Shown in pieces: positions 34,658 through 44,919 of a DNA stretch of 64,000 nt. A program made the translations under genes and the position numbers. The DNA is from Bdellovibrionales bacterium (GTDB lineage Bacteria > Bdellovibrionota > UBA1018): assembly GCA_016786465.1 (NCBI GenBank), contig JAEUWC010000016.1, positions 62,001 through 126,000 on the forward strand. The letters run 5' to 3'. Position 1 is the first letter of the stretch; each line of letters opens with the position of its first letter. The notes below the pieces were generated by a model, which saw only the letters and a list, made by a program, of their open reading frames with translations, did no database searches and had not been told where the DNA came from.

Positions 34658-35077
34658 TTATTTTGTCTTTTTCTTAGCCCCTTGGCTAGTGCGGCTTTTG
34701 GATTTCTTGGGCGAAGTTTTCGCCTTCTTGCCTTTAACCGCAGCTGGTTCACCGTCGACCTTGATTTCGACGCGAACCTTTTTCAAACGGCTGATCAACG
34801 AGTTGATTTCGCTGCGCTGGGTCTGGACAAAATCGCGCAATTTTTGAATTTCACCCGGAATCTGTGCCTGAAGCTTTTCGACTTCTTTTCGCTCGTTTTC
34901 CAGGAATTTTTTGATCTTCGAAGCATCGGCGCGCAGAAGTTTTTCAACTTCCTTGCTTTGACGTGTAGCCAGCTTTCGCGCTTCTTCGATCAAGCCTTTT
35001 TTGTCCGTAATCAAAGTCTTCAGTTTGCCTTGAACGGTCTTGATGCGCGCGACGATTTTCTTCAGATCTGGATTCAC
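34658..35077 (-). CDS. Lysine-rich coiled-coil protein, function unknown
   Basis: A 139-residue protein without a recognised family. The first 110 residues are almost wholly helical with heptad spacing (MNPDLKKIVARIKTVQGKLKTLI...EVEKLLRADASKIKKFLENERKEVEKLQAQ), pointing to a coiled coil, and the last 30 are Lys/Ser/Thr/Ala-rich (KGKKAKTSPKKSKSRTSQGAKKKTK), resembling nucleic-acid-binding tails. No signal peptide or membrane helix. It starts at GTG overlapping the nadE stop (GTGA), so it is coupled to nadE, and it precedes infC by 100 bases. A nucleoid or RNA-associated role is speculation. Confidence 0.75.
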   Translation of the reverse strand: MNPDLKKIVARIKTVQGKLKTLITDKKGLIEEARKLATRQSKEVEKLLRADASKIKKFLENERKEVEKLQAQIPGEIQKLRDFVQTQRSEINSLISRLKKVRVEIKVDGEPAAVKGKKAKTSPKKSKSRTSQGAKKKTK

Positions 35078-36771
35078 GTTTCAATCTCCTTAGCGACCGG
35101 CATCCGCCGGCCCATTCCGAATGCTTTTTGCGAAACCTTCAACACAGGGGGTGCCTGGCGTCGCTTGTACTCGTTGATTTCAACCAACCTCAGGGTTTTC
35201 TTGATCCCGTCCGTCGGCTTCCCCAATCGCTTGAATTCAGACTCGATTTCTGCCTGGGGCAGACGTTTTTCTAAGTAAAGCTGCAGGGTCAAGTCAAGGA
35301 ATTCATACGGGGGAAGGCTATCCTGGTCCGTTTGGTTGGGGCGAAGTTCGGCCGAAGGGGCCCGGGTCAGGATCCGTTCTGGGATCAGAGGCTGCCCAGT
35401 TCGCTTGGCAGTACGGTTCAGGTAGTCGCAAAGCCCGTAGACCTGGGTCTTGTAAAGGTCCCCAATGGGGGCCAAAGCCCCGCACATATCGCCGTAAAGC
35501 GTGCAGTAGCCTGTCGCCAGTTCAGATTTGTTCCCGGTGGTCAAAACCAGGGCCCCGTAGTGATTCGATAGGGTCATCAGAATATTGCCCCGAAGGCGCG
35601 ATTGCATGTTTTCCTGGGCCAGATCGGCAAGCTTCCCCCGGCCTTCGGACCATTCCCGAAGGGCCTGCGAAAACAGAAACTTGATGGGACGGACTTCAAA
35701 GCGAAGGCGAAAGTCGCGGGCTAGGGTTTCGGCGTCTTCCAGCGAAATACTGGCTGAATACTGACTGGGCATGGCAACGGCCAGGACGTTTTCTGGCCCC
35801 AAGGCTTCAGCTGCCAGAACGGCAATCAGGGCGCTATCCACGCCACCGCTTAAACCCAAAAGCGCTCGAGAAAATCCTGTTTTTCGGAAGTAATCACGAA
35901 TGCCGACCACTAACCCATTTTTCAAATCACGCCATTCAGCGTCGGCATCGGTTTCTTTTTCTTGCGCCTGGAACTGGGTTTCGCCTTTCCAGGCTTTTGC
36001 CGCAAAGTCGTATTCAAAAACGCCAAAGCCTTCAGCAAAAACGGGAAGTCGATGGGTCAGTTTTCCATCGGCGCCGACGACAAAGCTTGCCCCATCAAAA
36101 AGAATTTCATCATTCGCGCCCCACTGGTTCACGTACGCCAAAGGTGCTTTCAATTTCTTGGCCACCTGTCCGTGTACCATTTCGCGCCTTGCACGTTTCC
36201 CCTTTTCATAGGGGCTAGACGAAACGGAAAGCGCCAAATCGACGCCCATTTTTTGAAAATCATCGACGGGATCGCGCGCGTAAATTCGCCCCAATTCTTC
36301 GTCTTCTGCCCAGAAGTCTTCGCAGATCCCCAGTGCGATTTTCTTTCCGTCGCAGTTCCACACGGAAACTTCTTTCGACGGTTCAAAGTATCGGGATTCA
36401 TCGAAAATATCGTAGGTCGGAAGAAGCGATTTGGACTGGGTGAAAACTTGCTTTCCCTTTTCAAAGACGACTGCAGAATTCAGGGCTTTTTTGCCGGTTT
36501 CTTTGGGATTTTTTAAAATGGCGCCGACCACTAGCGCGCAGGACTTTCCAGACGTCAGAGCCGCCAACTTTTCAAGCGCAGCTTCGGTGCGGGTAAACGT
36601 TTCGGGTCGTTCAACCAGGTCGTGCGGAGGATAGCCGTTTAGGCAAAGTTCAGGGGTCAAAAGCAAACGGGCCTGTGAATCACAGGCCCGTTCATAGGCT
36701 TTTTTGACCAGCTCAAAATTGCGATCCAAAGATCCAACCGTCGGGTTCAGCTGTGCGATGGCAATACGCAT
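35074..36771 (-). CDS. nadE: Glutamine-dependent NAD+ synthetase
   Basis: Last step of NAD synthesis: amidates nicotinate adenine dinucleotide using ATP and glutamine-derived ammonia. The 565-residue product joins an N-terminal nitrilase-type glutaminase (Glu41 in TPELCLNGYPPHD, lysine near 114 in SKSLLPTYDIFD, cysteine near 149 in GICEDFW) to the synthetase domain with the pyrophosphatase loop LSGGVDSALIAVL near 305-317 and TTGNKSELATGYCTLYGDMCG. It is the long, glutamine-using form. With nadA at 44920 the window carries two NAD biosynthesis genes, though not together. It lies 33 bases after ndk. Confidence 0.97.
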   Translation of the reverse strand: MRIAIAQLNPTVGSLDRNFELVKKAYERACDSQARLLLTPELCLNGYPPHDLVERPETFTRTEAALEKLAALTSGKSCALVVGAILKNPKETGKKALNSAVVFEKGKQVFTQSKSLLPTYDIFDESRYFEPSKEVSVWNCDGKKIALGICEDFWAEDEELGRIYARDPVDDFQKMGVDLALSVSSSPYEKGKRARREMVHGQVAKKLKAPLAYVNQWGANDEILFDGASFVVGADGKLTHRLPVFAEGFGVFEYDFAAKAWKGETQFQAQEKETDADAEWRDLKNGLVVGIRDYFRKTGFSRALLGLSGGVDSALIAVLAAEALGPENVLAVAMPSQYSASISLEDAETLARDFRLRFEVRPIKFLFSQALREWSEGRGKLADLAQENMQSRLRGNILMTLSNHYGALVLTTGNKSELATGYCTLYGDMCGALAPIGDLYKTQVYGLCDYLNRTAKRTGQPLIPERILTRAPSAELRPNQTDQDSLPPYEFLDLTLQLYLEKRLPQAEIESEFKRLGKPTDGIKKTLRLVEINEYKRRQAPPVLKVSQKAFGMGRRMPVAKEIET

Positions 36772-36804
36772 AGGCTTAAGATGCCCGCCCGGAAGTCACG
36801 TGGA

Positions 36805-37233
36805 TCAATAGCGCTTCTGAAGATCAGTCTTGTCGAAGAAGTAAGCGATTTCGCGCTCGGCCGACTTCACAGAATCCGATCCATGAACCGCGTTGGCTTC
36901 GATGCTGTCAGCGAAGTCTTTACGGATGGTTCCTGGGGCTGCTTTTGCAGGGTCGGTGGCGCCCATGATTTCACGGTTGGCCAAAACTGCGTTTTCGCCT
37001 TCCAAGACCATCAACATGACCGGTCCGCTGGTCATGAAGTTGACCAAGCTGTTGAAGAAGGGGCGATCTTTGTGTTCGATGTAGAAACCTTCCGCTTTTT
37101 CGCGAGAAAGCTTCGTGAAACGGGCAGCTGCGATGCGCAGGCCCTTCTTTTCGAAACGAGTCATGATTTCACCCATGCAGTTCTTTTCGACTGCGTTAGG
37201 CTTGATGATGGAAAAAGTTCTTTCGGTTGCCAT
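36805..37233 (-). CDS. ndk: Nucleoside diphosphate kinase
   Basis: Balances nucleoside triphosphate pools by phosphate transfer through a histidine. The 142-residue product has [18 protein letters not shown], the binding loop [31 protein letters not shown] with the phospho-histidine near residue 115, and REIAYFF. Length is normal. An AAGGAG ribosome site precedes the ATG. It follows sucD, fitting the use of GTP or ATP formed by succinyl-CoA synthetase. Confidence 0.98.
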   Translation of the reverse strand: MATERTFSIIKPNAVEKNCMGEIMTRFEKKGLRIAAARFTKLSREKAEGFYIEHKDRPFFNSLVNFMTSGPVMLMVLEGENAVLANREIMGATDPAKAAPGTIRKDFADSIEANAVHGSDSVKSAEREIAYFFDKTDLQKRY

Positions 37234-37265
37234 TTTTATTACTCCTTATTTGTCGCTTAGTTAGC

Positions 37266-38135
37266 TTATTTCATGGCCGAAGCCAAGGTCGTTCCCAAGT
37301 CAGCCGGGCTGCGGGCGATTTTCGCGCCTGCCGCCTGAAGGGCCTGAAATTTTTCTTCGGCAGTCCCTTTTCCGCCCGAAATGATGGCGCCGGCGTGGCC
37401 CATGCGTTTTCCAGCCGGAGCCGTAGCCCCGCCGATGAATCCGATGATCGGCTTCTTGAATTCTCGCTTGATGAAGTCTGCGGCTTCTTCTTCTGCTGTA
37501 CCGCCAATTTCTCCGATCATGATCACGCCGTGCGTGTCGCGATCCCCTTGGAAGGCTTCCAAGACATCGATGAAATTCGTCCCGTTGATCGGGTCGCCGC
37601 CAATACCCACGCAGGTGCTTTGGCCAATTCCCAATTTTGTCAGCTGATGGACCGCTTCGTAAGTCAACGTCCCAGAACGGGACACCACACCGATGTTGCC
37701 GACTTTGTGAATATGGCCCGGCATGATTCCGATTTTGCACTGTCCTGGGGTGATGATTCCTGGGCAGTTGGGTCCGATCAGGCGGGACTTCGTCGTCTTT
37801 AAGTACCGTTTGGTCGCTAGCATGTCGCGAACTGGGATGCCTTCGGTGATGCAAGTGATCAGTTCGATTCCTGCGTCAGCGGCTTCGCAAATCGCGTCCG
37901 CTGCGCCAGCCGGTGGCACAAAAATCATCGTCGCGTTCGCGCCGGTTTTTGCGACCGCTTCGGCGACCGAATCAAAAACAGGGAACCCTTCATGAGTCTG
38001 ACCGCCGCGACCCGGGGTGACCCCACCGACGACGTTCGTTCCGTAGGCTTTGCATCCCAGAGCATGGAAGCTTCCCTGCGAACCGGTGATGCCTTGAACT
38101 AGTAATTTCGTATTCTTATCGACCCAGATGGCCAT
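37266..38135 (-). CDS. sucD: Succinyl-CoA synthetase alpha subunit
   Basis: CoA-binding subunit of the TCA-cycle enzyme that makes ATP or GTP from succinyl-CoA. The 289-residue product has the N-terminal CoA-binding fold ([35 protein letters not shown]), [34 protein letters not shown], and the phospho-histidine region [20 protein letters not shown] with histidine near 247. It follows sucC by four bases and precedes ndk. Confidence 0.98.
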   Translation of the reverse strand: MAIWVDKNTKLLVQGITGSQGSFHALGCKAYGTNVVGGVTPGRGGQTHEGFPVFDSVAEAVAKTGANATMIFVPPAGAADAICEAADAGIELITCITEGIPVRDMLATKRYLKTTKSRLIGPNCPGIITPGQCKIGIMPGHIHKVGNIGVVSRSGTLTYEAVHQLTKLGIGQSTCVGIGGDPINGTNFIDVLEAFQGDRDTHGVIMIGEIGGTAEEEAADFIKREFKKPIIGFIGGATAPAGKRMGHAGAIISGGKGTAEEKFQALQAAGAKIARSPADLGTTLASAMK

Positions 38136-38139
38136 TTCG

Positions 38140-39327
38140 TTACCCTTTCGCTGCCGCGACGACTTTTTTAGCTGCGTCGGTCAATCCGTCTGCTGGAGTA
38201 ATTTTCAATCCTGAATTGGCCAGGATTTCCTTTCCTTTTTCGACGTTCGTTCCTTCGAGGCGAACCACCAAGGGCACTTTCAATGAAAGTTCCTTAGCCG
38301 CTGCGATTACCCCTTCTGCGATCACGTCGCACTTCATGATTCCTCCGAAGATGTTCACCAAGATGGCTTTCACTTTCGGATCTTTCAGAATGATCTTGAA
38401 GGCGTTCGAAACTTTTTCTTTGTTTGCGCCACCGCCCACATCCAAGAAGTTCGCCGGTTCACCGCCGTGAAGCTTGATGATGTCCATGGTCGCCATCGCC
38501 AAGCCCGCACCGTTGACCAAGCAACCGATATTGCCGTCCAAAGCGATGTAAGCCAGTTCGTATTTCGACGCTTCGACGTCTTGCGCGTTTTCTTCCAAAA
38601 GATCCCGCATTTCGACGGTCTTCGGGTGACGGAACAAGGCGTTTTCGTCGAAATTGAACTTTGCATCCAGCGCGGCCAAGTTGCCTTGGCTTGTGATGAT
38701 CAAAGGATTGATTTCAACCTGCGAGCAATCTTCTTCGATGAAGCACTTGTACAGATTTCCGAAAAATCCGACCGCTTCCTTGGTCTGTTCGGGCGTGAAG
38801 CCCAGAGCCTTTGAAAGCTTGCGTGCGTGAAAAGGCATGAAACCGGTGATCGGATCGATCGCGACTTTCACGATTTTTTCAGGGTGTTTGTGCGCGACTT
38901 CTTCGATTTCGACGCCGCCTTCGGTCGAAGCCATCATGACGACTTTCGAAACCGCGCGGTCAATCACGATGCCCAAGTACAGTTCGCGAGCAATGTCGGA
39001 TGCCTGTTCGATCCAGATCTTGTGGACCTTTTTTCCTTCGGCCCCGGTCTGTGGAGTAACCAAAACCTTGCCCATGATTTCTTTCGTCAGACTTCCCGCT
39101 TCGTCCACCGATTTGGCCAGCTTCACACCACCCGCTTTTCCGCGGCCGCCTGCGTGAATCTGGGCCTTAACGACGAACATCTTGGTGCCAGTCGCTTTTT
39201 GCAGATCGGATGCGGCTTCTTTTGCTTTCGCGGCAATGTCGCCGCCTTCTTCAATCAAGCGGCCCTGCGAAACGCGGACGCCGTACTTACCTAGGATCTG
39301 TTTGGCTTGGTACTCGTGAACGTTCAT
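38140..39327 (-). CDS. sucC: Succinyl-CoA synthetase beta subunit
   Basis: ATP-grasp subunit binding nucleotide and succinate, 395 residues. Features are [39 protein letters not shown], the metal-site segment [19 protein letters not shown], and [30 protein letters not shown] chose ATG 39327 because GGAGGG is six bases upstream and it matches the family N-terminus; the open frame continues to 39465 but those extra 46 residues are mdh sequence read out of frame. Confidence 0.98.
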   Translation of the reverse strand: MNVHEYQAKQILGKYGVRVSQGRLIEEGGDIAAKAKEAASDLQKATGTKMFVVKAQIHAGGRGKAGGVKLAKSVDEAGSLTKEIMGKVLVTPQTGAEGKKVHKIWIEQASDIARELYLGIVIDRAVSKVVMMASTEGGVEIEEVAHKHPEKIVKVAIDPITGFMPFHARKLSKALGFTPEQTKEAVGFFGNLYKCFIEEDCSQVEINPLIITSQGNLAALDAKFNFDENALFRHPKTVEMRDLLEENAQDVEASKYELAYIALDGNIGCLVNGAGLAMATMDIIKLHGGEPANFLDVGGGANKEKVSNAFKIILKDPKVKAILVNIFGGIMKCDVIAEGVIAAAKELSLKVPLVVRLEGTNVEKGKEILANSGLKITPADGLTDAAKKVVAAAKG

Positions 39328-39346
39328 TGCAACCCTCCGGGTCTTA

Positions 39347-40333
39347 TTACAGCATCGACGCGACAGCTGCGCGTTCTTCTTCCAATTCAGCCAAGGTCTT
39401 GCCGATCTTTTCTTTCGTAAAAGCGTCGATTTCCAAGCCTTGAACGATTTTGTATTCACCGGCATCGGTGGTGCACGGATAGCCGAAGATCACGCCTTCA
39501 GGGATTCCGTAGCTTCCGTCCGATGGAACGCCCATGGTGACCCATTCGCCTTTAGATCCCAACCACCAGTCGTGCATGTGGTCGATGGCGGCGTTCGCTG
39601 CCGAAGCGGCTGAAGAAAGTCCGCGCGCTTCGATGATCGCTGCGCCACGCTTTCCCACCGTTGGAATGAAGACGTCTTTGGTCCAGGCCTGGTCGTTGAC
39701 CAGTTCCGTGACCGATTTGCCGTCCGCGGTTGCGAAACGGAAATCGGGAACCATCGTTGGGCTGTGGTTGCCCCAAACGGCCATTTTCTTGAAACCTGCA
39801 ACCGGCTTTCGAGTTTTCAAAGACAACTGCCCGATTGCGCGGTTGTGGTCTAGTCGAAGCATGGCGGTGAAGTTCTTCGCCTTCACGCGTCCGTACTTCA
39901 TCGCGGTTTTCATCGCGATATACGCGTTGGTGTTGCAAGGGTTTCCGACGACCAAGACCTTGACGTCTGGGCTGGCATGTTTGCCAATGGCTTCGCCTTG
40001 CACCGTGAAGATCTTGCCGTTTTCAGTCAATAGATCCTTACGTTCCATTCCTGGGCCGCGAGGGCGCGCGCCGACCAAAAGGACGACGTCCGCGTCTTTG
40101 AAAGCGACGTTTGGGTCTTCAGCTGCGACCATACCGACTAAGGTCGGAAACGCGCAGTCTTCCAATTCCATCATCACGCCTTTCAGCGCTTTCTGGGCCT
40201 GTGGCAATTCCAGCATCTGCAAAATGACGGGTTGGTCCTTGCCCAGCATGGCACCGCTGGCAATGCGGAAAAGAAGTGCGTATCCAATTTGTCCGGCTGC
40301 GCCGGTCACTGCAACTCGTACGGGTTTCTTCAT
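39347..40333 (-). CDS. mdh: Malate dehydrogenase
   Basis: NAD-dependent malate/oxaloacetate oxidoreductase, 328 residues. The dinucleotide fold starts [23 protein letters not shown], the substrate loop has [14 protein letters not shown] with its arginines, [13 protein letters not shown] follows, [11 protein letters not shown] and the catalytic histidine in [12 protein letters not shown] are present. The form is the cytosolic/bacterial 325-residue type like that of Thermus, not the mitochondrial-type E. coli enzyme. It lies ten bases after icd and 20 before sucC. Confidence 0.97.
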   Translation of the reverse strand: MKKPVRVAVTGAAGQIGYALLFRIASGAMLGKDQPVILQMLELPQAQKALKGVMMELEDCAFPTLVGMVAAEDPNVAFKDADVVLLVGARPRGPGMERKDLLTENGKIFTVQGEAIGKHASPDVKVLVVGNPCNTNAYIAMKTAMKYGRVKAKNFTAMLRLDHNRAIGQLSLKTRKPVAGFKKMAVWGNHSPTMVPDFRFATADGKSVTELVNDQAWTKDVFIPTVGKRGAAIIEARGLSSAASAANAAIDHMHDWWLGSKGEWVTMGVPSDGSYGIPEGVIFGYPCTTDAGEYKIVQGLEIDAFTKEKIGKTLAELEEERAAVASML

Positions 40334-40343
40334 TTTATCCTTT

Positions 40344-41681
40344 CTACATATGTTTGATGATTTGTTGGCCGAATTCAGAACACTTGATTTCTTCGACGCC
40401 AGCGGCGCCTTCTTGTTTCATCAAGCGGGCAAAATCGTAAGTCACTTTCTTGCCGGCGATCGCGCCGTCCATTCCTTTGATGATCAGGTCGGCCGCTTCG
40501 GTCCAGCCCATATAACGAAGCATCATTTCACCCGACAAAATCACCGAACCCGGATTCACTTTGTCCAAATCCGCGTACTTTGGCGCCGTTCCGTGCGTCG
40601 CTTCGAATACCGCGTGCCCGGTGACGTAGTTGATGTTTCCGCCTGGAGCAATCCCGATGCCGCCCACTTGCGCAGCCAAAGCATCAGAAAGGTAGTCGCC
40701 GTTTAGGTTCAAAGTCGCGATGACGTCGAATTCATCCGGACGGGTCAGGACTTGTTGCAAAGTGATGTCGGCGATCGAATCCTTCACCAAGATCTTGCCA
40801 GATTTCAGCTGTTCCTTTTGTTCGGCGTTGGCAGCGTCTTCGCCCTTGGCCTTCTTGGTTTTTTCCCAAGTATCCCAGCTGTAGATTTTCGAACCAAAAT
40901 CACGTTCGGTCATTTCGTAGCCCCATTTACGGAAGGCGCCTTCGGTGAACTTCATGATGTTGCCCTTGTGAACCAAGGTCAGCGATTTGCGCTTATTGGC
41001 AATGCAGTATTCAATCGCCGCTTTGACCAGGCGTTCAGTTCCTTCTTTCGAAACGGGCTTAAAGCCGATTCCGCTGGTGCCAGGAAAACGGATTTTTCCG
41101 TAATCTTTGGGGAAGGTTTCTTTCAAGAAATCTAAAACCTTTTTGGCTTCCGGCGATCCGGATTCGAATTCGATGCCGGCATAAATGTCTTCACAGTTTT
41201 CGCGGAAGATCACCATGTCGACTTTTTCTGGATGCTTCACGGGCGATGGAACGCCTTTGAACCAGCGCACGGGGCGAAGGCAAACATAAAGATCCAACAT
41301 TTGGCGAAGCGCCACGTTCAACGAACGAATTCCGCCGCCCACTGGCGTGGTCAACGGTCCCTTGATTGAAACCAAGTAATGTCGAAGCGCGGTCAAAGTG
41401 TCTTCAGGCAACCAGTCGTTGTACTTTTTGAAAGATTTTTCGCCGGCGAAAACTTCCAGCCATTCGATCTTGCGTTTACCGCCGTACGCTTTTTCGACGG
41501 CAGCGTCGAAAACAGCGACCGAAGACTTCCAAATGTCTTTACCGGTTCCGTCGCCTTCGATGAAGGGGATGATCGGATTGTTCGGGACAGTCAATTTCCC
41601 GTTTTGAATGGTGATTCTTTCACCGCGTGAGGGTGCCTGTAGGTTTTTAAAAGTAGGTGTATTCGTCATAGTGAAGTGCAT
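40344..41681 (-). CDS. icd: NADP-dependent isocitrate dehydrogenase
   Basis: Converts isocitrate to 2-oxoglutarate in the TCA cycle. The 445-residue product is the E. coli-like dimeric type: [40 protein letters not shown] (with the serine that AceK phosphorylates in E. coli), [64 protein letters not shown] and the NADP region [24 protein letters not shown] 41681 is used; a second ATG four codons on is possible, with neither having a strong ribosome site. First of the icd-mdh-sucC-sucD-ndk set. Confidence 0.97.
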   Translation of the reverse strand: MHFTMTNTPTFKNLQAPSRGERITIQNGKLTVPNNPIIPFIEGDGTGKDIWKSSVAVFDAAVEKAYGGKRKIEWLEVFAGEKSFKKYNDWLPEDTLTALRHYLVSIKGPLTTPVGGGIRSLNVALRQMLDLYVCLRPVRWFKGVPSPVKHPEKVDMVIFRENCEDIYAGIEFESGSPEAKKVLDFLKETFPKDYGKIRFPGTSGIGFKPVSKEGTERLVKAAIEYCIANKRKSLTLVHKGNIMKFTEGAFRKWGYEMTERDFGSKIYSWDTWEKTKKAKGEDAANAEQKEQLKSGKILVKDSIADITLQQVLTRPDEFDVIATLNLNGDYLSDALAAQVGGIGIAPGGNINYVTGHAVFEATHGTAPKYADLDKVNPGSVILSGEMMLRYMGWTEAADLIIKGMDGAIAGKKVTYDFARLMKQEGAAGVEEIKCSEFGQQIIKHM

Positions 41682-41740
41682 GGACTGTAGACTTTCCCAG
41701 GCAAAATCGAAAGTCGGAAATCAGGCGTTTCGCAGGACGA

Positions 41741-42427
41741 TTAACTCGCTGCGAAAATTCTAACGTCGCCTTCGACCTGGCGTCCTTCCATCTTTCGGGT
41801 GGCTACACGCTCTAGACCCGACGAATCATGGGTAATCCAAAGCAATGGAACTGGGTTTTCACGGTGCAGTTCGACGACCCAATCCTGCATTTCGCGCTGA
41901 AGCCCCGCATCCAGAGCCGAAAAAGGCTCGTCGAGCAAAACCAGCTTGGGGTGAATCAACCAGGTCCTAGAAAGTGCGATGCGCTGCCGTTCTCCCCCAG
42001 AAAGAGAATCCGTCGACTGTTCGGCCTGATTCTTTAAGCCGATCCTTGCCAAGGCTGCTTCGGCCCGCGCCCGTCTTTCTTCGGCCCCTACCCCCTGTAA
42101 ACGCAAAGCATATTCAAGATTTTCTCGAACATTCAGATGCGGAAAAAGTGCGGCGTCTTGAAACAAAAAGCCGACCTTGCGCTGATGAATCGGAAGCAGA
42201 TCCCAACCGGGTTCCAAAAGAATCCTACCCGACTGAACGGGAATGAAGCCCGCGATGGCCCGAAAAAGCGTCGACTTCCCAAACCCGCTGGGCGCCTGAA
42301 TGGCCAGGCGATCGCCGGGGGCGACCTGAAAATCAGCGCGAATCACAATTTTCTTTGACCCAGTCAGCGCTTGCTTGGGTCTTGAAATTTCAATCTGAAC
42401 TTTCTCGACAATCAACGTAGAGCTCAT
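41741..42427 (-). CDS. thiQ: ABC transporter ATPase, thiamine-type
   Basis: Cytoplasmic ATPase of a thiamine uptake system. The 228-residue product has Walker A APSGFGKST near 44-52, the Q-loop GFLFQDAALFPHL, the signature LSGGERQRIALSRT and Walker B LVLLDEPFSALDAG followed by a switch histidine (LLWITHDSSG). The short length fits ThiQ. The family name rests chiefly on its neighbours ThiP and ThiB, as ATPases of this class look alike. It starts three bases after the permease stop. Confidence 0.85.
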   Translation of the reverse strand: MSSTLIVEKVQIEISRPKQALTGSKKIVIRADFQVAPGDRLAIQAPSGFGKSTLFRAIAGFIPVQSGRILLEPGWDLLPIHQRKVGFLFQDAALFPHLNVRENLEYALRLQGVGAEERRARAEAALARIGLKNQAEQSTDSLSGGERQRIALSRTWLIHPKLVLLDEPFSALDAGLQREMQDWVVELHRENPVPLLWITHDSSGLERVATRKMEGRQVEGDVRIFAAS

Positions 42428-42430
42428 GAT

Positions 42431-43921
42431 TTAGTTCCGATCCTTTCGCGCATTTCTGACCCAAAGAAAAGAAGCGGTCGCACCCAAAATCGCCAAAAGC
42501 GCTGAAAGCGCCTGGGCTTCATCAAATCGGTAATTTCCTGCCAAACGCGAAACCCAAAGCGAAACGGGAACTGGGTCGGACTGGAAGAACCAGGTGGAAA
42601 GCGAAGTTTCTCCCCAAGAAAAAGCGGCCGCTACTGCCAAGATCGAAAGGACCGGAGCCCTAAGCCGTGGCCATTCCACGTCCCACCAGGCCGTCCAAGC
42701 CGATGCCCCCAATGACCGAGCCGTCCAGATTAGCTTTGGATCTTTGGCCTGAACCCAAGGCTGCAAAAATCGATACGCCAAGGGAAAGTATAAAAACCCC
42801 TGCGCGATCCCAACCGACCAAGGTCCAGAAAGTTCCAGTCCCGCTTCGGTCCAGCTCATGGCCAAAAACATCGGTGAAACACCACTGGCCACCCAAAGCG
42901 TCGACATAAAGAACGGATCTTTTGCGAAAAAACCCAGCACCAGAAAAAATGCGCAAACTGCGGCCGACAAAATCGAAATCCCGAAGCTGACAGCCATGCT
43001 TTGCGAAATATTTTTCGCAAGCCCCGGATCGATCCCGGTCGACTGGAAAGCCTTCCCCACCCAGACCAAAACGGGAAGCCAAGAAAAAACGAAAAAACCT
43101 GTGACCGCGGTTCTGAAGTTTCGAAAGATCGAAGGCGCGGATCCTTCTGCGGAAAAATCACTGGGTCGCGACGTTCCTTGCTTTTCGGCCAGGTTCTTTG
43201 AAATCCGGCTGAAGATCCCAAAACAAAGCAAAACCAAAATCCCCTGCCAAAGTGCGATCGCCATCGATCCCGAACGGTCCATCACGCCCAGACGCATCTT
43301 CCAAGCCAGCGCCGTTTCCAATGTTTCAACCGGCGCGCCGCCGCCAACCAGCGCCACGATCGTGAAACTAGCCAGGCAAAGTAAGAAGACCTGTAAAAAG
43401 GATTGAAGCAAAGTCATTCGGATTCTGGGAATCGCCCAATAGCGAAAAAGTCGGTACGGTCCAGAACCCATCAATATAGCAGCCTGCCGTTCACTGGGCG
43501 GCAAACCCGCGACCGCATCCGTGATGGAAAGAATGACCCAAGATGTGTTCACCCAAGCATGAACCCAGACGACTGCCGACCACTGGTAGGCATACTGACT
43601 TCCCAACCAGCTTAGCCCCGCCATTGCTGAAACCGTGGGTGCCATTAAAAACCCCATCTGAAAAATAAAACGGGTGAATCGACCCACCGAAACCGACGAT
43701 TTGGGATCAGCGACAAATGGAAAAGAAAGAACAAGCCCCGCGCCCAGTGCAATCGCGGAACTAGCCAGGGCTTGCGCCAAGGATTTCAAAACCAGTGACA
43801 ATACGGTTGGGTCCACCAGCGCCAAAAGACTTGCGCCTGGTGATGCAAACCCCAAAAAAACCATCTTGCCCAGCGGATAGCCCCAAAGGACCAACGCCAA
43901 AAGCAAGGTCACGAACTTCAT
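42431..43921 (-). CDS. thiP: ABC transporter permease, fused two-domain, thiamine-type
   Basis: A 496-residue inner-membrane protein with about 12 predicted helices in two similar permease halves, each with an EAA-type loop (for example MGSGPYRLFRYWAIPRIRMTLLQSFLQV in the first half and ARSLGASAWTAWWDVEWPRLRAPVL in the second). Such fused permeases occur in ThiP and in FbpB-type iron transporters; the ThiB-like binding protein next door favours thiamine. The ATG overlaps the thiB stop (ATGA). Confidence 0.85.
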   Translation of the reverse strand: MKFVTLLLALVLWGYPLGKMVFLGFASPGASLLALVDPTVLSLVLKSLAQALASSAIALGAGLVLSFPFVADPKSSVSVGRFTRFIFQMGFLMAPTVSAMAGLSWLGSQYAYQWSAVVWVHAWVNTSWVILSITDAVAGLPPSERQAAILMGSGPYRLFRYWAIPRIRMTLLQSFLQVFLLCLASFTIVALVGGGAPVETLETALAWKMRLGVMDRSGSMAIALWQGILVLLCFGIFSRISKNLAEKQGTSRPSDFSAEGSAPSIFRNFRTAVTGFFVFSWLPVLVWVGKAFQSTGIDPGLAKNISQSMAVSFGISILSAAVCAFFLVLGFFAKDPFFMSTLWVASGVSPMFLAMSWTEAGLELSGPWSVGIAQGFLYFPLAYRFLQPWVQAKDPKLIWTARSLGASAWTAWWDVEWPRLRAPVLSILAVAAAFSWGETSLSTWFFQSDPVPVSLWVSRLAGNYRFDEAQALSALLAILGATASFLWVRNARKDRN

Positions 43922-44853
43922 CGAATCGCTTCTTCCCAGATTTTCAAAAGGCGGATCAAATCCAGCCGCGTGTCTTCAAGGTTGTCCAATGGCTTGGGTT
44001 GAACCAGGTTTGAAAAACTTTCTGGAAGCGTGATGTCGCGTTTGATCGGAAACATCCAGTTGCGCTTGGGAATTTCCGCCTGAATTTCTGCGCTGATCAG
44101 CATCTGGATCAAGGCCTGGGCTTTGGGGCTGTCTTTCAAAACCGCCGCGTATTCAACTTGAACGGGTGCGCCTTCATCCAAATAGACCGGAAAATATTTT
44201 TCGCCGGCAGGTCCGTCTTTTTCGCGGTGGTAGGCAACTGATGAAAGATAAGTCCAAACCATGGGCGCCTGATTTTTTTTGAAAAGAGAATATGAAGCCG
44301 ACCATCCCGGCGTCAGTGCCAAAACATTCGTTCGAATCTTTTTCAAGAAAGCGCGAAGCTGCTGCGAGTCCGTGATTTTCCGGCTCAGAAAAAGAAGGTG
44401 AATCAGCCCCGGCGTCGAGCCCCTGGGATCCTGTAGCAAAAGTTGGCGCTGATAAGGTTCGGTAGTCAGATCCAAAATGCGTTTAGGAATCGGCAGCTTT
44501 CTTTTTTCAAATTCTTCCCGATTACCCACCCAAACCATGGGCGACTGGTCGTAAGCGGTGGCTTTCTGCCCGTGAAGTTTTGCGCGGACCAGACCCAGAT
44601 TGCTTTGATCCAATCCAATAACGGCATCGGCATCCGTCCGACTGCTTTGAAGCCGGGCTAAAAGTTGACCTCCGTCCCCCACCGACTGTGCGACCAATTC
44701 ACAGTTTTCCTTCTTTTGAAAAGCGGATTTCAAAACCGGGAAAAGGCCATCCTTTGCGACCAGGCTATCGTAAACCAGGACTTTGACCTGACATGGGCCT
44801 GCCTGTGCCGAAACCGGAAGTGCCGTCAAAACCCAAAGAATGGAAGGGATCAT
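43918..44853 (-). CDS. thiB: Thiamine-binding periplasmic protein
   Basis: Exported solute-binding protein of 311 residues with a signal peptide MIPSILWVLTALPVSAQA. The pattern closely follows ThiB: VKVLVYDSLVAKDGLFPVLKSAFQKKENCELVAQSVGDGGQLLARLQ, DADAVIGLDQSNL, QLLLQDPRGSTPGLIHLLFL, LTPGWSASYSLFKK, WTYLSSVAYHREKDG and IPKRNWMFPIKRDITLPESF. In E. coli ThiB the matching regions bind thiamine, thiamine phosphate and diphosphate. No TPP riboswitch consensus was found in the 66 bases to nadA. First gene of the thiBPQ unit. Confidence 0.9.
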   Translation of the reverse strand: MIPSILWVLTALPVSAQAGPCQVKVLVYDSLVAKDGLFPVLKSAFQKKENCELVAQSVGDGGQLLARLQSSRTDADAVIGLDQSNLGLVRAKLHGQKATAYDQSPMVWVGNREEFEKRKLPIPKRILDLTTEPYQRQLLLQDPRGSTPGLIHLLFLSRKITDSQQLRAFLKKIRTNVLALTPGWSASYSLFKKNQAPMVWTYLSSVAYHREKDGPAGEKYFPVYLDEGAPVQVEYAAVLKDSPKAQALIQMLISAEIQAEIPKRNWMFPIKRDITLPESFSNLVQPKPLDNLEDTRLDLIRLLKIWEEAIR

Positions 44854-44919
44854 AGGGCTTTAACTTGCCACAGAAAACTGGCCATAGAAAACCCCAAAGA
44901 AAAACTGTATTGATCCGTT

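Noticed and set aside
34289-35278. 329-codon plus-strand open frame across infC and the coiled-coil gene
   Set aside because: Antisense to infC, the coiled-coil gene and the end of nadE; no family similarity.
39328-39465. 46-residue N-terminal extension of sucC
   Set aside because: It overlaps mdh in another frame; the ATG at 39327 with GGAGGG matches the family start.
39534-40706. 390-codon plus-strand open frame across mdh and icd
   Set aside because: Antisense to two well-conserved enzymes; composition and lack of any domain show a shadow.
44854-44919. TPP riboswitch before thiB
   Set aside because: Only 66 bases separate thiB and nadA and no CTGAGA or ACCTGA element of the THI box is there.
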